Below are positions 33,571 to 46,200 of a stretch of DNA of 64,000 nt, piece after piece. Numbering within the stretch: the stretch's first letter is position 1; every line of letters starts with the position of its first letter. A model generated the notes under the pieces. It saw nothing but the letters and a program-made list of their open reading frames with translations, made no database searches and was not told where the DNA came from. Origin of the DNA: Cephalotus follicularis. Taxonomy: Eukaryota > Streptophyta > Magnoliopsida > Oxalidales > Cephalotaceae. A program made the translations under genes and the position numbers. The stretch lies in the NCBI GenBank assembly GCA_001972305.1, contig BDDD01000552.1:90458-154457 (forward strand), read 5' to 3'.

Positions 33571-34785
33571 TAAACCTTCGACGCCTAACTCCACACTGTC
33601 GACGCTTTAAGCCATGACATGTGCACAAAACGCACAGTTGAAGGCTGAGTCAAGGCACCAAACCTTCGACCTTTAAACGCCCAGCATCGACACTTAAAGG
33701 CGTTAAGCGTCGACGCCCACGATAACCGGCGATGCTTTAGATGTGTTCTGGCGCAAAGAAATGTGTCAGTTGGAATGAAATGGCAGAGTTGAAATGATGG
33801 TAACATGGACATCTGTCCATAGACATGTTGGCCATGCAAAAGAGGCCTTACCAGCTGTTCATAGTGCCAGACCAAGGGGCTTGCATGTATTCCTTTCACC
33901 TGTAACCTGTAAAACACAGCAGAAAAGGGTGAGAGAAAACAAAGAGAAAATGCATGTATGAGGGAGAGAGAAATGTGCATTAAAAGTTAAACCAACTTAG
34001 GAATGGAAGGCACGAAATTGGGCACTTATATCAGTTGATACTTGAGCTATTTGAGAGTTGAAAAACACTGAGAGAAGTGGAGAATTGTGAAAGATTGCAT
34101 TTGAGGATTGGAGTGTTCAAGAGACTTTGAAGCTTTGATCTTTTCCCTGGTAAGTTTCTAAATCTTGGATTATGGGTGATGTTGTAGGCTAACAGTAGTA
34201 CGTACTGCTTGCATGCCTACTGTACATAAGGTTAAACTTAGAAATGATAACGAAAGGGGTTAAATGTGGAAGTGAAGTCAAGAATTGTTATGTCATTCAA
34301 GAGCAAGGAAATTTTGGAATTGATTATAGCCTCTGATTTGATTCCTTGAAGTTATCATGATTAGATAACTGAATAAACTTACTGGTATTGATTTATAGAC
34401 CTGTAAACATGCGATTATTCAGGCTAATTACTGCAATTTGGAAGATTAAATCGGAGTGAAGAACTTTGGACATAAAGTGAGAGGCCAATTCAATTTGGCC
34501 TTGGGATAGCGATTGAGGTAGGGTTTTTGGTGGTCAATACTTGATTGCATGTTGAATTGAACTGAGTTTGGGTTGATTTTGTGCTTCCCCTTTTTTGATT
34601 TTGCTCCTGGAATTCGTCTGAACGATAGAAGCGCCAACGCTTAAATTAAGACCGTCGACGCTTTGGTGTGGAAAATTCCTGTTAAGGCTTAGAATGTCGA
34701 CGCTTAAGCTTTGATCATGCGTGTAGTGTCAACGCTTAGACTACAACTGTCGACGCTTACACAGAAACTGTCGAGGCTTTAGAAC
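33571..34785. repeat. GCGTCGACGC motif clusters in LTR F
   Basis: Two clusters (33571-33740 and 34620-34785) hold about ten units of GTCGACGCTT/AAGCGTCGACG with frequent TG or CA decay (GTCAACGC, GCATCGAC). They flank the likely promoter and leader region. The second cluster is repeated at 40823-40990 by the 6.2-kb duplication. Confidence 0.75.
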
Positions 34786-35748
34786 AGTAAATGTAGAAAC
34801 GTGTAAACTGATCGATTGAAGTGTTTGTGGTTGCAATTATCCTTGATCTGATATGTTGTAACTATCGTTACTGATATTTAATGAAATTTCTACTGTTATA
34901 TATTTATTCAAGGATTTTACCAACCTAATGCTTAAAACATAATTAATGATTTTGAACAACGAATTTCTAATAGAAAATCTTATTGTTATACAAACTGCTA
35001 TTTTCCTCTTAATGGAGGCACTGTTACTGTTTAGTTCTCGCAAGAGAACCACTGACTGACTGTTATGTTTTCTAAAAATGAAAATTACCGTTATATTGCA
35101 TATCATAGATATATGTGATATTACTACTGAATTGATTGAATTGATTATCTATGTTATTACTGTTAGTCGAGTGATAGGAGACATCACTTGCTACGGAGGT
35201 GGTCCTATGTGCCAGGAGTTAGCTAGAGTACCCACCCAAATTATCTGCAATGCAGAACTTGATTGTTAAACTGCCCGCTAATACCGGTAGTAACTGACCT
35301 GATCTATCATCTTCGGAGTGTAGGGTGATAGATAGGTGGTGCACAGTTGGTGATAGGAGTTAGCGACATGTGACACCCAAACCACTGTACTGATTGATTG
35401 TACCCTTTTGCAGTATTCTTGCATTGTACTGTCTATGGCCACTTGGCATGATTTCGTATATATTGGAGTACTATGTATATATCTGTCATTTCATATTAAT
35501 TGTCATGCATATTTACATTTATAGATTCAATTGCATGCTTAATCTTCCTACTTAGCTAAGTGAGGACAACGGCTAACCCCCTATAATTTCAGATTAAGTA
35601 AAGGCATTCGGGAAGGCGCGTTGCTGAAGCTCGGAGTGTTGATCTACTTAAGGTTTTTATTTATTTTGTGATGTAATTGAAATGAACGATTCGCACTCTG
35701 TTTCTGTTGTACTCTCCTTATGTAAAAGGATATTGCTTGTATTGTTGA

Positions 35749-35770
35749 GCACGTAGTATGGGCTGCGTGC
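35749..35770 (+). other. Conserved LTR hairpin (LTR F)
   Basis: Stem GCACG/CGTGC, loop TAGTATGGGCTG, 136 nt before the LTR end. Duplicated at 41952-41973. Confidence 0.75.
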
Positions 35771-35909
35771 GGATGACTTGTAATCCAGTTTTAATTGCTT
35801 CCGCTTATATTATTTTGAATTGTTATTGGAAATGCTGGATTATTACTTATTCCTGATATCACTATATATGCTTGTCCCAATCGTAATGGAAAGGCAGGGT
35901 GTGACACCA

Positions 35910-35921
35910 TGGTATCAGAGC
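35910..35921 (+). promoter_or_regulatory. Primer-binding-site-like sequence after LTR F
   Basis: TGGTATCAGAGC is an exact match to the plant initiator tRNA-Met primer site, three bases after the LTR terminus. The sequence that follows (ACCAGATTGGCATAAGACC) is not gag-like. It belongs to the surrounding duplicated unit, so the site stands without an element body. It is repeated at 42113-42124. Confidence 0.65.
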
Positions 35922-37934
35922 ACCAGATTGGCATAAGACCAACATCAGTTACTAAGCTAATAACAACAAAGGAAACCAACTTGAATGGATGCCAAACAGT
36001 TGCAGAGACCAATAAAATCACAAGTGTGCAAAGGCTGTTCCCAAAGAAAACGGGAGAGACAAACGAAATTCAAAACCGGCAGAAGCTATACATATCAATG
36101 TGAAACGATTCCTACACTTAACCATGGAAAACAAACCTACCTTGATGCAATCACGCAGAGATCACAACGAGTTCACAACTTGCAAAACGGTAGCAACAAA
36201 ACGAAGGAGAAAGGCAGAAAATTTATTGGCATTGACCAACTTAAATACGAAGAAGAAGCAATTTAGGCAAGATAGGAATTAAGGAAACCAAAATCCGTTT
36301 TGCATAGCATTTCATAAACAGATCATAACTGAGCATATATAAAGTCAGAAACATTTAATTTTTTAAGAAATGTCAAAACTGACTTTATTTTCAAAACGTG
36401 TCAAAACCGAATCATAATCAAGTTCATAAAATCAAAGGAAAACATATTCATAAAACTGGGTTAATTTCAAATAAATCAGTTGTTCAGAACGAGTATCAAA
36501 GAGCATATTATCCGTACCTTACAGATCACAGATTAACTTACGAATATCTGGTAAATCTAATAGTCCTACTTTGCACAATAGTCTATACAATATAAGAATA
36601 TTGATATAAGGGTATAAAAATCATTTTGGGCATAAATCAATCATAATGATGTTTAAAACAGACCCGGATTCATCGGGCGAGTAAACGGATGAGAAGATAT
36701 GAAAACAAAAAGTTACAGGACAAACCAGCCGACTGTTTCAGGACTCCAGTCCCCTGTCCAAGGGGTGGCAGTCGACTGTACAGCATAGGCAGTCGACTAC
36801 GCAAATTGAACTGCTGGTAGTCGACTGTGACACGGTGCAATCTAGCTTCCAAAACTCAGATTTCTCAACACTAGAAGACTACCGACACCTAAAATGACTT
36901 TGTATGGCATATAAAACAATGATATAACACGGAATTCAAAAGAGGTACATAGACAATAATTTATCTTAAAGTGACAGATTACTTAAACCATATCATACAT
37001 ATGCACAATTCAATTTCTGTCCACTTATCATTATCATATGCATCAAAACCAAATTATACAACACTTTCTAGGTGTCTAATACGTCCTGACAGATTCAGGA
37101 CCATGATAGAGTTTAGAATTTCAGGAAACCAAAACTAACAACCTTAAACAGCCAATATAACAAAGCACCAGATTGACATAAGACCAACATCGGTTACTAA
37201 GCTAATAACAACAGAGGAAACCAACCTGAATGGATGCCAAACAGTTGCAGAGACCAAGAAAATCAGAAGTGTGCAAAGGCTGTTCACAAAGAAAAAGGGA
37301 GAGACAAACGGAATTCAAAACCCACCGAAGCTATACATATCAATGTGAAACGATTCCTACACTTAACCATTGAAAAGAAACCTACCTTGATGCAATCATA
37401 CAGAGAGCACAATGAGTTCACAACTTGCAAAACGGCAGTAACCAAATGAAGGAGAAAGGCAAAAAATTTATTGGCATTGACCAACTTAAATAGGAAGAAG
37501 AAGCAATTTAGGCAAGATAGGAATTAAGGAAACCAAAATCTGATTTGATAAGGAAAAGAGTAGGATTTTTAGGGGATTGAATTGGGAAGAGGGAGAGATT
37601 CGGGGAAGAGATAGAGATAGAGGAGGGAGTTACGGGAAGGAGAGTTTGAGAGGGAGAGGGAAAGAATTAAGGAAATAAAATAGAAATAGAAATAGGAAAA
37701 TAAAATAAAATAATTTTGTTTTAAAAGGTTTATAAAAGTTTATTTTATAAAATTGATTTGTAAATATAAAATAACCTAAACCTTATCAAAACACATATTC
37801 ATACTGACATACCCAAAACCAAGTCTGGTATCAGTCAGCCCAAAATCATAAGCCCAACATAAGTTGACAACTACTAAACGAAACAGATAAAGGCCCGTAA
37901 AAGTACGTACAGGCAAACAGGGTATTACACTGAT

Positions 37935-38693
37935 GGTCAGTCCGAGCGTACCATTCAGACTCTTGAAGATATGCTTCGGGCTTGTTGATTGATGTCGTTG
38001 GGAGTTGGGAGGATCATCTTTCACTGATTGAGTTCTCTTACAAAAACAACTATCATGCCAGTATTTGGATGGCTCCATATGAAGCCTTGTATGGGAGGAA
38101 GTGTAGATCTCCTATTTGCTAGGATGAGGTGGCTGAAAAATAGGTGCTGGGACCAGACCTTGTGCAAGAGACTACTAATAAAGTGGAGGTGATCAAGAAG
38201 AGGTTACTCGCTGCACAGAGTCAGCAAAAGAGTTATGCCGACATAAAGAGTAGGAAGCTGGAATTTGAAAAGGGAGATCATGTTTTTCTGAAGATCTCGC
38301 CTTTATAAATGGATACACCATTTTGGCCTCAAAGGGAAGTTAGCTCCAAGGTACATTAGACCTTATGAGATACTAGAGAGAGTTGGGGAAGTGGCATATC
38401 AGATTGCACTACTGCCCAACTTGTTGAATGTGCATAACGTATTTCGTGTTTCCATGCTATGGAAATACGTACCCGACCCATCTCACATATTGAGCTACGA
38501 CCCTGGATTCATCAGCGATAATTTATCTTATGAAGAGAGGCCGACGAAGATTGTTGATCGGATGGAGAAGGTACTGAGGAATAAGACTATTCATATAGTA
38601 AAGGTATTGTGGCGGTTTCACGGGGTCAAAAAAGCATCCTGGGAGCTTGAAGCTGAGATGATTGAAACATTTCCTCAGCTATTTGACTTGTAA
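37935..38693 (+). pseudogene. Element A integrase C-terminus with chromodomain (copy 1)
   Basis: Resumes integrase after the nested [17 protein letters not shown] contains the catalytic Glu of the DDE triad. A frameshift near 37985 follows, then [13 protein letters not shown] and [15 protein letters not shown] in a second phase, with stops, and KLAPRYIRPYEILERVGEVA in a third phase. From 38391 the frame is open to a TAA at 38691-38693, with LPNLLNVHNVFRVSML and the C-terminal chromodomain-like TKIVDRMEKVLRNKTI and WRFHGVKKASWELEAEM. That end marks chromoviruses, which target heterochromatin. It lies just before the polypurine tract. Confidence 0.88.
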
Positions 38694-38718
38694 AGTTAAA
38701 TTCCAGGACAAATTTTCT

Positions 38719-38733
38719 ATAAGGAGTGGGGAA
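38719..38733 (+). promoter_or_regulatory. Polypurine tract of element A (copy 1)
   Basis: ATAAGGAGTGGGGAA directly precedes the LTR start. The identical copy is at 44922-44936. It would prime plus-strand cDNA synthesis. Confidence 0.75.
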
Positions 38734-40207
38734 TATAATAACCAAAAATTTCAATTGATGTACGTTGTACCATGGATGAATAAAAATACATTCAATTGAG
38801 ATTTAATGTACAACTTTATGTACATTGTGGTTGTTATTTTGTTGAATGCTCAATTGAAATGGAATAAGACTTAATTGAAAGAATTGAGAAGTGGTATAAT
38901 TAAATTTTTAAAGAACTAAATTCTGGCGCCAAACCGTCGACGCCTACAATACAACCGTTGACGCTTTGAGCTTAATGAAGTACTTAACATGTGTTGTTTG
39001 GGACGCGTACGTGGCGAGACAAGCGATGGCCTAACCGAAGACGATTGGAGGAAAGCGGCGAAGCTTTGAACGTTGACAAGTAAGTGCTACTTGTCAATTA
39101 GAACAGAGCAGTGATACCAAAGCCTTGTCAGTTGATGGAAAGTGTCCTAAACGTGTCATGTCGGGCTGATGCATGTCACTAGCTGTGTTGACATGCAAGA
39201 GTGGTGTCTTGCATGTGATTTCAACCTTCAAATCTACAAAATCAGGAAAGGAAAGACAAAAATAGAGGAAAGAACACAGTGGAGAGAGATGAAGTAGAAA
39301 AACGCCAGGAACTTGAGTTAAGAGAGTGATGAGTCAACTCAATTGATTCTGGCATAGCAATTGAGGTAGGGGTTTTGACATGTTTTTGAACATATAATCT
39401 GTTTAATGTATGGTGATGAATTGTATGTGATTACATGTTGAATTGGGTTGACATTTGACTGAGTTTATGCATGCTCTGTTTGAATTGTTGCTCTTGGAAT
39501 TGCATTAAAGCCATAAAGCGCCGACACCTAGGATAGAAGTGTCGACGCTTAAGGCTTAAACTGTAAACGCTTTACTCAGTTAATCAACGTTGAAGTAAAA
39601 TGACTTAGACGTTTAGGAAGAAACATTGGCGATGCTTTAAACTAATTGGAGATGCTTAGACTAGAAACTGTTGACGCTTTTAGTGTGCTGTCGACGCTTT
39701 GGACCACTGTTTGAGTTAAATTGGTGAAAATTACGTTGGCTTCTGTAGGGATGATTCCACGATCAATCTCTGCTATGTGTAATTGAATTCTTAAGTTAAA
39801 TGGCTTGTATATCAATAGTTTGATTACATAAATTGTTGTTGATTGCACTATTGTGGTATTGTTAATCCTTGAACTGTTACTGTTCATACTATGCAGTTAA
39901 TACTATGGTCACTATTATTGATATTGGTATCTATCAAAATGATTTACAATTACTACTATTTTATATTAATTTCAAGGATTATACCAATTGAGAGCTATAT
40001 GCACAAATAATGATTTTCACAATAGTTTTCAGAAAGAAAATCTCCCTGTTAAATGAAATTATTGTTGTCCTTCTATATGAGGTTACTGTTTTGTTCTCGA
40101 AGAGAACCATTGTTATACTATTACTGTTTCCTCCAAAAGTGAGGCACTGTTAATGAACTTTTTAATGTTTTCTAAAAGAAAACTATTGTTATATTACATA
40201 TCATATA
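38734..40207 (+). mobile_element. Truncated 3' LTR of element A (first copy)
   Basis: Begins TATAATAACC, where the expected TG is mutated to TA, and breaks off at 40207 where the second copy of the duplication starts. About 10% diverged from the 5' LTR. It includes GCGTCGACGC-type motifs at 38935-38960 and 39515-39710. Confidence 0.85.
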
Positions 40208-43200
40208 GGAAGGCACGAAATTGGGCACTTATATCAGTTGATACTTGAGCTATTTGAGAGTTGAAAAACACTGAGAGAAGTGGAGAATTGTGAAAGATTG
40301 CATTTGAGGATTGGAGTGTTCAAGAGACTTTGAAGCTTTGATCTTTTCCCTGGTAAGTTTCTAAATCTTGGATTATGGGTGATGTTGTAGGCTAACAGTA
40401 GTACGTACTGCTTGCATGCCTACTGTACATAAGGTTAAACTTAGAAATGATAACGAAAGGGGTTAAATGTGGAAGTGAAGTCAAGAATTGTTATGTCATT
40501 CAAGAGCAAGGAAATTTTGGAATTGATTATAGCCTCTGATTTGATTCCTTGAAGTTATCATGATTAGATAACTGAATAAACTTACTGGTATTGATTTATA
40601 GACCTGTAAACATGCGATTATTCAGGCTAATTACTGCAATTTGGAAGATTAAATCGGAGTGAAGAACTTTGGACATAAAGTGAGAGGCCAATTCAATTTG
40701 GCCTTGGGATAGCGATTGAGGTAGGGTTTTTGGTGGTCAATACTTGATTGCATGTTGAATTGAACTGAGTTTGGGTTGATTTTGTGCTTCCCCTTTTTTG
40801 ATTTTGCTCCTGGAATTCGTCTGAACGATAGAAGCGCCAACGCTTAAATTAAGACCGTCGACGCTTTGGTGTGGAAAATTCCTGTTAAGGCTTAGAATGT
40901 CGACGCTTAAGCTTTGATCATGCGTGTAGTGTCAACGCTTAGACTACAACTGTCGACGCTTACACAGAAACTGTCGAGGCTTTAGAACAGTAAATGTAGA
41001 AACGTGTAAACTGATCGATTGAAGTGTTTGTGGTTGCAATTATCCTTGATCTGATATGTTGTAACTATCGTTACTGATATTTAATGAAATTTCTACTGTT
41101 ATATATTTATTCAAGGATTTTACCAACCTAATGCTTAAAACATAATTAATGATTTTGAACAACGAATTTCTAATAGAAAATCTTATTGTTATACAAACTG
41201 CTATTTTCCTCTTAATGGAGGCACTGTTACTGTTTAGTTCTCGCAAGAGAACCACTGACTGACTGTTATGTTTTCTAAAAATGAAAATTACCGTTATATT
41301 GCATATCATAGATATATGTGATATTACTACTGAATTGATTGAATTGATTATCTATGTTATTACTGTTAGTCGAGTGATAGGAGACATCACTTGCTACGGA
41401 GGTGGTCCTATGTGCCAGGAGTTAGCTAGAGTACCCACCCAAATTATCTGCAATGCAGAACTTGATTGTTAAACTGCCCGCTAATACCGGTAGTAACTGA
41501 CCTGATCTATCATCTTCGGAGTGTAGGGTGATAGATAGGTGGTGCACAGTTGGTGATAGGAGTTAGCGACATGTGACACCCAAACCACTGTACTGATTGA
41601 TTGTACCCTTTTGCAGTATTCTTGCATTGTACTGTCTATGGCCACTTGGCATGATTTCGTATATATTGGAGTACTATGTATATATCTGTCATTTCATATT
41701 AATTGTCATGCATATTTACATTTATAGATTCAATTGCATGCTTAATCTTCCTACTTAGCTAAGTGAGGACAACGGCTAACCCCCTATAATTTCAGATTAA
41801 GTAAAGGCATTCGGGAAGGCGCGTTGCTGAAGCTCGGAGTGTTGATCTACTTAAGGTTTTTATTTATTTTGTGATGTAATTGAAATGAACGATTCGCACT
41901 CTGTTTCTGTTGTACTCTCCTTATGTAAAAGGATATTGCTTGTATTGTTGAGCACGTAGTATGGGCTGCGTGCGGATGACTTGTAATCCAGTTTTAATTG
42001 CTTCCGCTTATATTATTTTGAATTGTTATTGGAAATGCTGGATTATTACTTATTCCTGATATCACTATATATGCTTGTCCCAATCGTAATGGAAAGGCAG
42101 GGTGTGACACCATGGTATCAGAGCACCAGATTGGCATAAGACCAACATCAGTTACTAAGCTAATAACAACAAAGGAAACCAACTTGAATGGATGCCAAAC
42201 AGTTGCAGAGACCAATAAAATCACAAGTGTGCAAAGGCTGTTCCCAAAGAAAACGGGAGAGACAAACGAAATTCAAAACCGGCAGAAGCTATACATATCA
42301 ATGTGAAACGATTCCTACACTTAACCATGGAAAACAAACCTACCTTGATGCAATCACGCAGAGATCACAACGAGTTCACAACTTGCAAAACGGTAGCAAC
42401 AAAACGAAGGAGAAAGGCAGAAAATTTATTGGCATTGACCAACTTAAATACGAAGAAGAAGCAATTTAGGCAAGATAGGAATTAAGGAAACCAAAATCCG
42501 TTTTGCATAGCATTTCATAAACAGATCATAACTGAGCATATATAAAGTCAGAAACATTTAATTTTTTAAGAAATGTCAAAACTGACTTTATTTTCAAAAC
42601 GTGTCAAAACCGAATCATAATCAAGTTCATAAAATCAAAGGAAAACATATTCATAAAACTGGGTTAATTTCAAATAAATCAGTTGTTCAGAACGAGTATC
42701 AAAGAGCATATTATCCGTACCTTACAGATCACAGATTAACTTACGAATATCTGGTAAATCTAATAGTCCTACTTTGCACAATAGTCTATACAATATAAGA
42801 ATATTGATATAAGGGTATAAAAATCATTTTGGGCATAAATCAATCATAATGATGTTTAAAACAGACCCGGATTCATCGGGCGAGTAAACGGATGAGAAGA
42901 TATGAAAACAAAAAGTTACAGGACAAACCAGCCGACTGTTTCAGGACTCCAGTCCCCTGTCCAAGGGGTGGCAGTCGACTGTACAGCATAGGCAGTCGAC
43001 TACGCAAATTGAACTGCTGGTAGTCGACTGTGACACGGTGCAATCTAGCTTCCAAAACTCAGATTTCTCAACACTAGAAGACTACCGACACCTAAAATGA
43101 CTTTGTATGGCATATAAAACAATGATATAACACGGAATTCAAAAGAGGTACATAGACAATAATTTATCTTAAAGTGACAGATTACTTAAACCATATCATA

Positions 43201-46200
43201 CATATGCACAATTCAATTTCTGTCCACTTATCATTATCATATGCATCAAAACCAAATTATACAACACTTTCTAGGTGTCTAATACGTCCTGACAGATTCA
43301 GGACCATGATAGAGTTTAGAATTTCAGGAAACCAAAACTAACAACCTTAAACAGCCAATATAACAAAGCACCAGATTGACATAAGACCAACATCGGTTAC
43401 TAAGCTAATAACAACAGAGGAAACCAACCTGAATGGATGCCAAACAGTTGCAGAGACCAAGAAAATCAGAAGTGTGCAAAGGCTGTTCACAAAGAAAAAG
43501 GGAGAGACAAACGGAATTCAAAACCCACCGAAGCTATACATATCAATGTGAAACGATTCCTACACTTAACCATTGAAAAGAAACCTACCTTGATGCAATC
43601 ATACAGAGAGCACAATGAGTTCACAACTTGCAAAACGGCAGTAACCAAATGAAGGAGAAAGGCAAAAAATTTATTGGCATTGACCAACTTAAATAGGAAG
43701 AAGAAGCAATTTAGGCAAGATAGGAATTAAGGAAACCAAAATCTGATTTGATAAGGAAAAGAGTAGGATTTTTAGGGGATTGAATTGGGAAGAGGGAGAG
43801 ATTCGGGGAAGAGATAGAGATAGAGGAGGGAGTTACGGGAAGGAGAGTTTGAGAGGGAGAGGGAAAGAATTAAGGAAATAAAATAGAAATAGAAATAGGA
43901 AAATAAAATAAAATAATTTTGTTTTAAAAGGTTTATAAAAGTTTATTTTATAAAATTGATTTGTAAATATAAAATAACCTAAACCTTATCAAAACACATA
44001 TTCATACTGACATACCCAAAACCAAGTCTGGTATCAGTCAGCCCAAAATCATAAGCCCAACATAAGTTGACAACTACTAAACGAAACAGATAAAGGCCCG
44101 TAAAAGTACGTACAGGCAAACAGGGTATTACACTGATGGTCAGTCCGAGCGTACCATTCAGACTCTTGAAGATATGCTTCGGGCTTGTTGATTGATGTCG
44201 TTGGGAGTTGGGAGGATCATCTTTCACTGATTGAGTTCTCTTACAAAAACAACTATCATGCCAGTATTTGGATGGCTCCATATGAAGCCTTGTATGGGAG
44301 GAAGTGTAGATCTCCTATTTGCTAGGATGAGGTGGCTGAAAAATAGGTGCTGGGACCAGACCTTGTGCAAGAGACTACTAATAAAGTGGAGGTGATCAAG
44401 AAGAGGTTACTCGCTGCACAGAGTCAGCAAAAGAGTTATGCCGACATAAAGAGTAGGAAGCTGGAATTTGAAAAGGGAGATCATGTTTTTCTGAAGATCT
44501 CGCCTTTATAAATGGATACACCATTTTGGCCTCAAAGGGAAGTTAGCTCCAAGGTACATTAGACCTTATGAGATACTAGAGAGAGTTGGGGAAGTGGCAT
44601 ATCAGATTGCACTACTGCCCAACTTGTTGAATGTGCATAACGTATTTCGTGTTTCCATGCTATGGAAATACGTACCCGACCCATCTCACATATTGAGCTA
44701 CGACCCTGGATTCATCAGCGATAATTTATCTTATGAAGAGAGGCCGACGAAGATTGTTGATCGGATGGAGAAGGTACTGAGGAATAAGACTATTCATATA
44801 GTAAAGGTATTGTGGCGGTTTCACGGGGTCAAAAAAGCATCCTGGGAGCTTGAAGCTGAGATGATTGAAACATTTCCTCAGCTATTTGACTTGTAAAGTT
44901 AAATTCCAGGACAAATTTTCTATAAGGAGTGGGGAATATAATAACCAAAAATTTCAATTGATGTACGTTGTACCATGGATGAATAAAAATACATTCAATT
45001 GAGATTTAATGTACAACTTTATGTACATTGTGGTTGTTATTTTGTTGAATGCTCAATTGAAATGGAATAAGACTTAATTGAAAGAATTGAGAAGTGGTAT
45101 AATTAAATTTTTAAAGAACTAAATTCTGGCGCCAAACCGTCGACGCCTACAATACAACCGTTGACGCTTTGAGCTTAATGAAGTACTTAACATGTGTTGT
45201 TTGGGACGCGTACGTGGCGAGACAAGCGATGGCCTAACCGAAGACGATTGGAGGAAAGCGGCGAAGCTTTGAACGTTGACAAGTAAGTGCTACTTGTCAA
45301 TTAGAACAGAGCAGTGATACCAAAGCCTTGTCAGTTGATGGAAAGTGTCCTAAACGTGTCATGTCGGGCTGATGCATGTCACTAGCTGTGTTGACATGCA
45401 AGAGTGGTGTCTTGCATGTGATTTCAACCTTCAAATCTACAAAATCAGGAAAGGAAAGACAAAAATAGAGGAAAGAACACAGTGGAGAGAGATGAAGTAG
45501 AAAAACGCCAGGAACTTGAGTTAAGAGAGTGATGAGTCAACTCAATTGATTCTGGCATAGCAATTGAGGTAGGGGTTTTGACATGTTTTTGAACATATAA
45601 TCTGTTTAATGTATGGTGATGAATTGTATGTGATTACATGTTGAATTGGGTTGACATTTGACTGAGTTTATGCATGCTCTGTTTGAATTGTTGCTCTTGG
45701 AATTGCATTAAAGCCATAAAGCGCCGACACCTAGGATAGAAGTGTCGACGCTTAAGGCTTAAACTGTAAACGCTTTACTCAGTTAATCAACGTTGAAGTA
45801 AAATGACTTAGACGTTTAGGAAGAAACATTGGCGATGCTTTAAACTAATTGGAGATGCTTAGACTAGAAACTGTTGACGCTTTTAGTGTGCTGTCGACGC
45901 TTTGGACCACTGTTTGAGTTAAATTGGTGAAAATTACGTTGGCTTCTGTAGGGATGATTCCACGATCAATCTCTGCTATGTGTAATTGAATTCTTAAGTT
46001 AAATGGCTTGTATATCAATAGTTTGATTACATAAATTGTTGTTGATTGCACTATTGTGGTATTGTTAATCCTTGAACTGTTACTGTTCATACTATGCAGT
46101 TAATACTATGGTCACTATTATTGATATTGGTATCTATCAAAATGATTTACAATTACTACTATTTTATATTAATTTCAAGGATTATACCAATTGAGAGCTA

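Larger units (their letters stand above)
33423..35906 (+). mobile_element. Nested chromovirus-type LTR (F)
   Basis: Starts TGTAATAACCACAATTTC and ends GCAGGGTGTGACA, 2,484 bp, related to but distinct from element A's LTR. The flanks CCATA (33418-33422) and CCATG (35907-35911) resemble a target duplication with one mismatch. GCGTCGACGC-type motifs occur at 33571-33740 and 34620-34785, the GGCTAACCCCCTATA block at 35570 and the hairpin at 35749. No internal coding region or second LTR follows. A sequence matching a tRNA-Met primer site stands directly after its end. Confidence 0.8.
32475..37545. repeat. Internal tandem duplication of ~1.25-1.34 kb, one unit split by an LTR
   Basis: Unit 1 is 32475-33422 plus 35907-36300. 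Unit 2 is 36301-37545. Both begin TGCATRGCATTTCATAAACAG and end near GGAATTAAGGAAACCAAAATC, and they differ by about 4-6%. Unit 2 lacks about 92 bp present in unit 1 (roughly 33007-33100), which removes about half of the AGTCGACTG array. The LTR at 33423 inserted after the duplication because only unit 1 carries it. Confidence 0.8.
31484..37929 (-). mobile_element. LTR of E family (solo) nested in element A integrase
   Basis: Ends TGTAACACCC and GGGTATTACA. Flanks CTGAC (31479-31483) and CTGAT (37930-37934) are a target duplication with one mismatch. The first ~400 bp match LTR E at 21364. No coding region of its own. It is enlarged by an internal tandem duplication (units 32475-36300 and 36301-37545) and by another LTR (33423-35906) inside the first unit. 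The part from 34005 to the right end is repeated at 40208-44132. Confidence 0.82.
34005..40207. repeat. 6,203-bp tandem duplication, first copy
   Basis: From 34005 to 40159 the sequence recurs at an offset of exactly 6,203 bp, with no difference in the segments I compared and identical translations of all eleven open frames. The copied block holds most of LTR F, the right half of the nested E-family LTR, the integrase C-terminus of element A and the first 1.4 kb of its 3' LTR. The last 48 bp (40160-40207) match the 5' LTR at 26680-26727 better than the corresponding place in copy 2. Confidence 0.92.

Noticed and set aside
34446..46090. Paired sets of identical small open frames as a duplicated gene cluster
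   Set aside because: They lie in LTR sequence repeated by the 6,203-bp duplication. None has a recognisable domain apart from the integrase tail.
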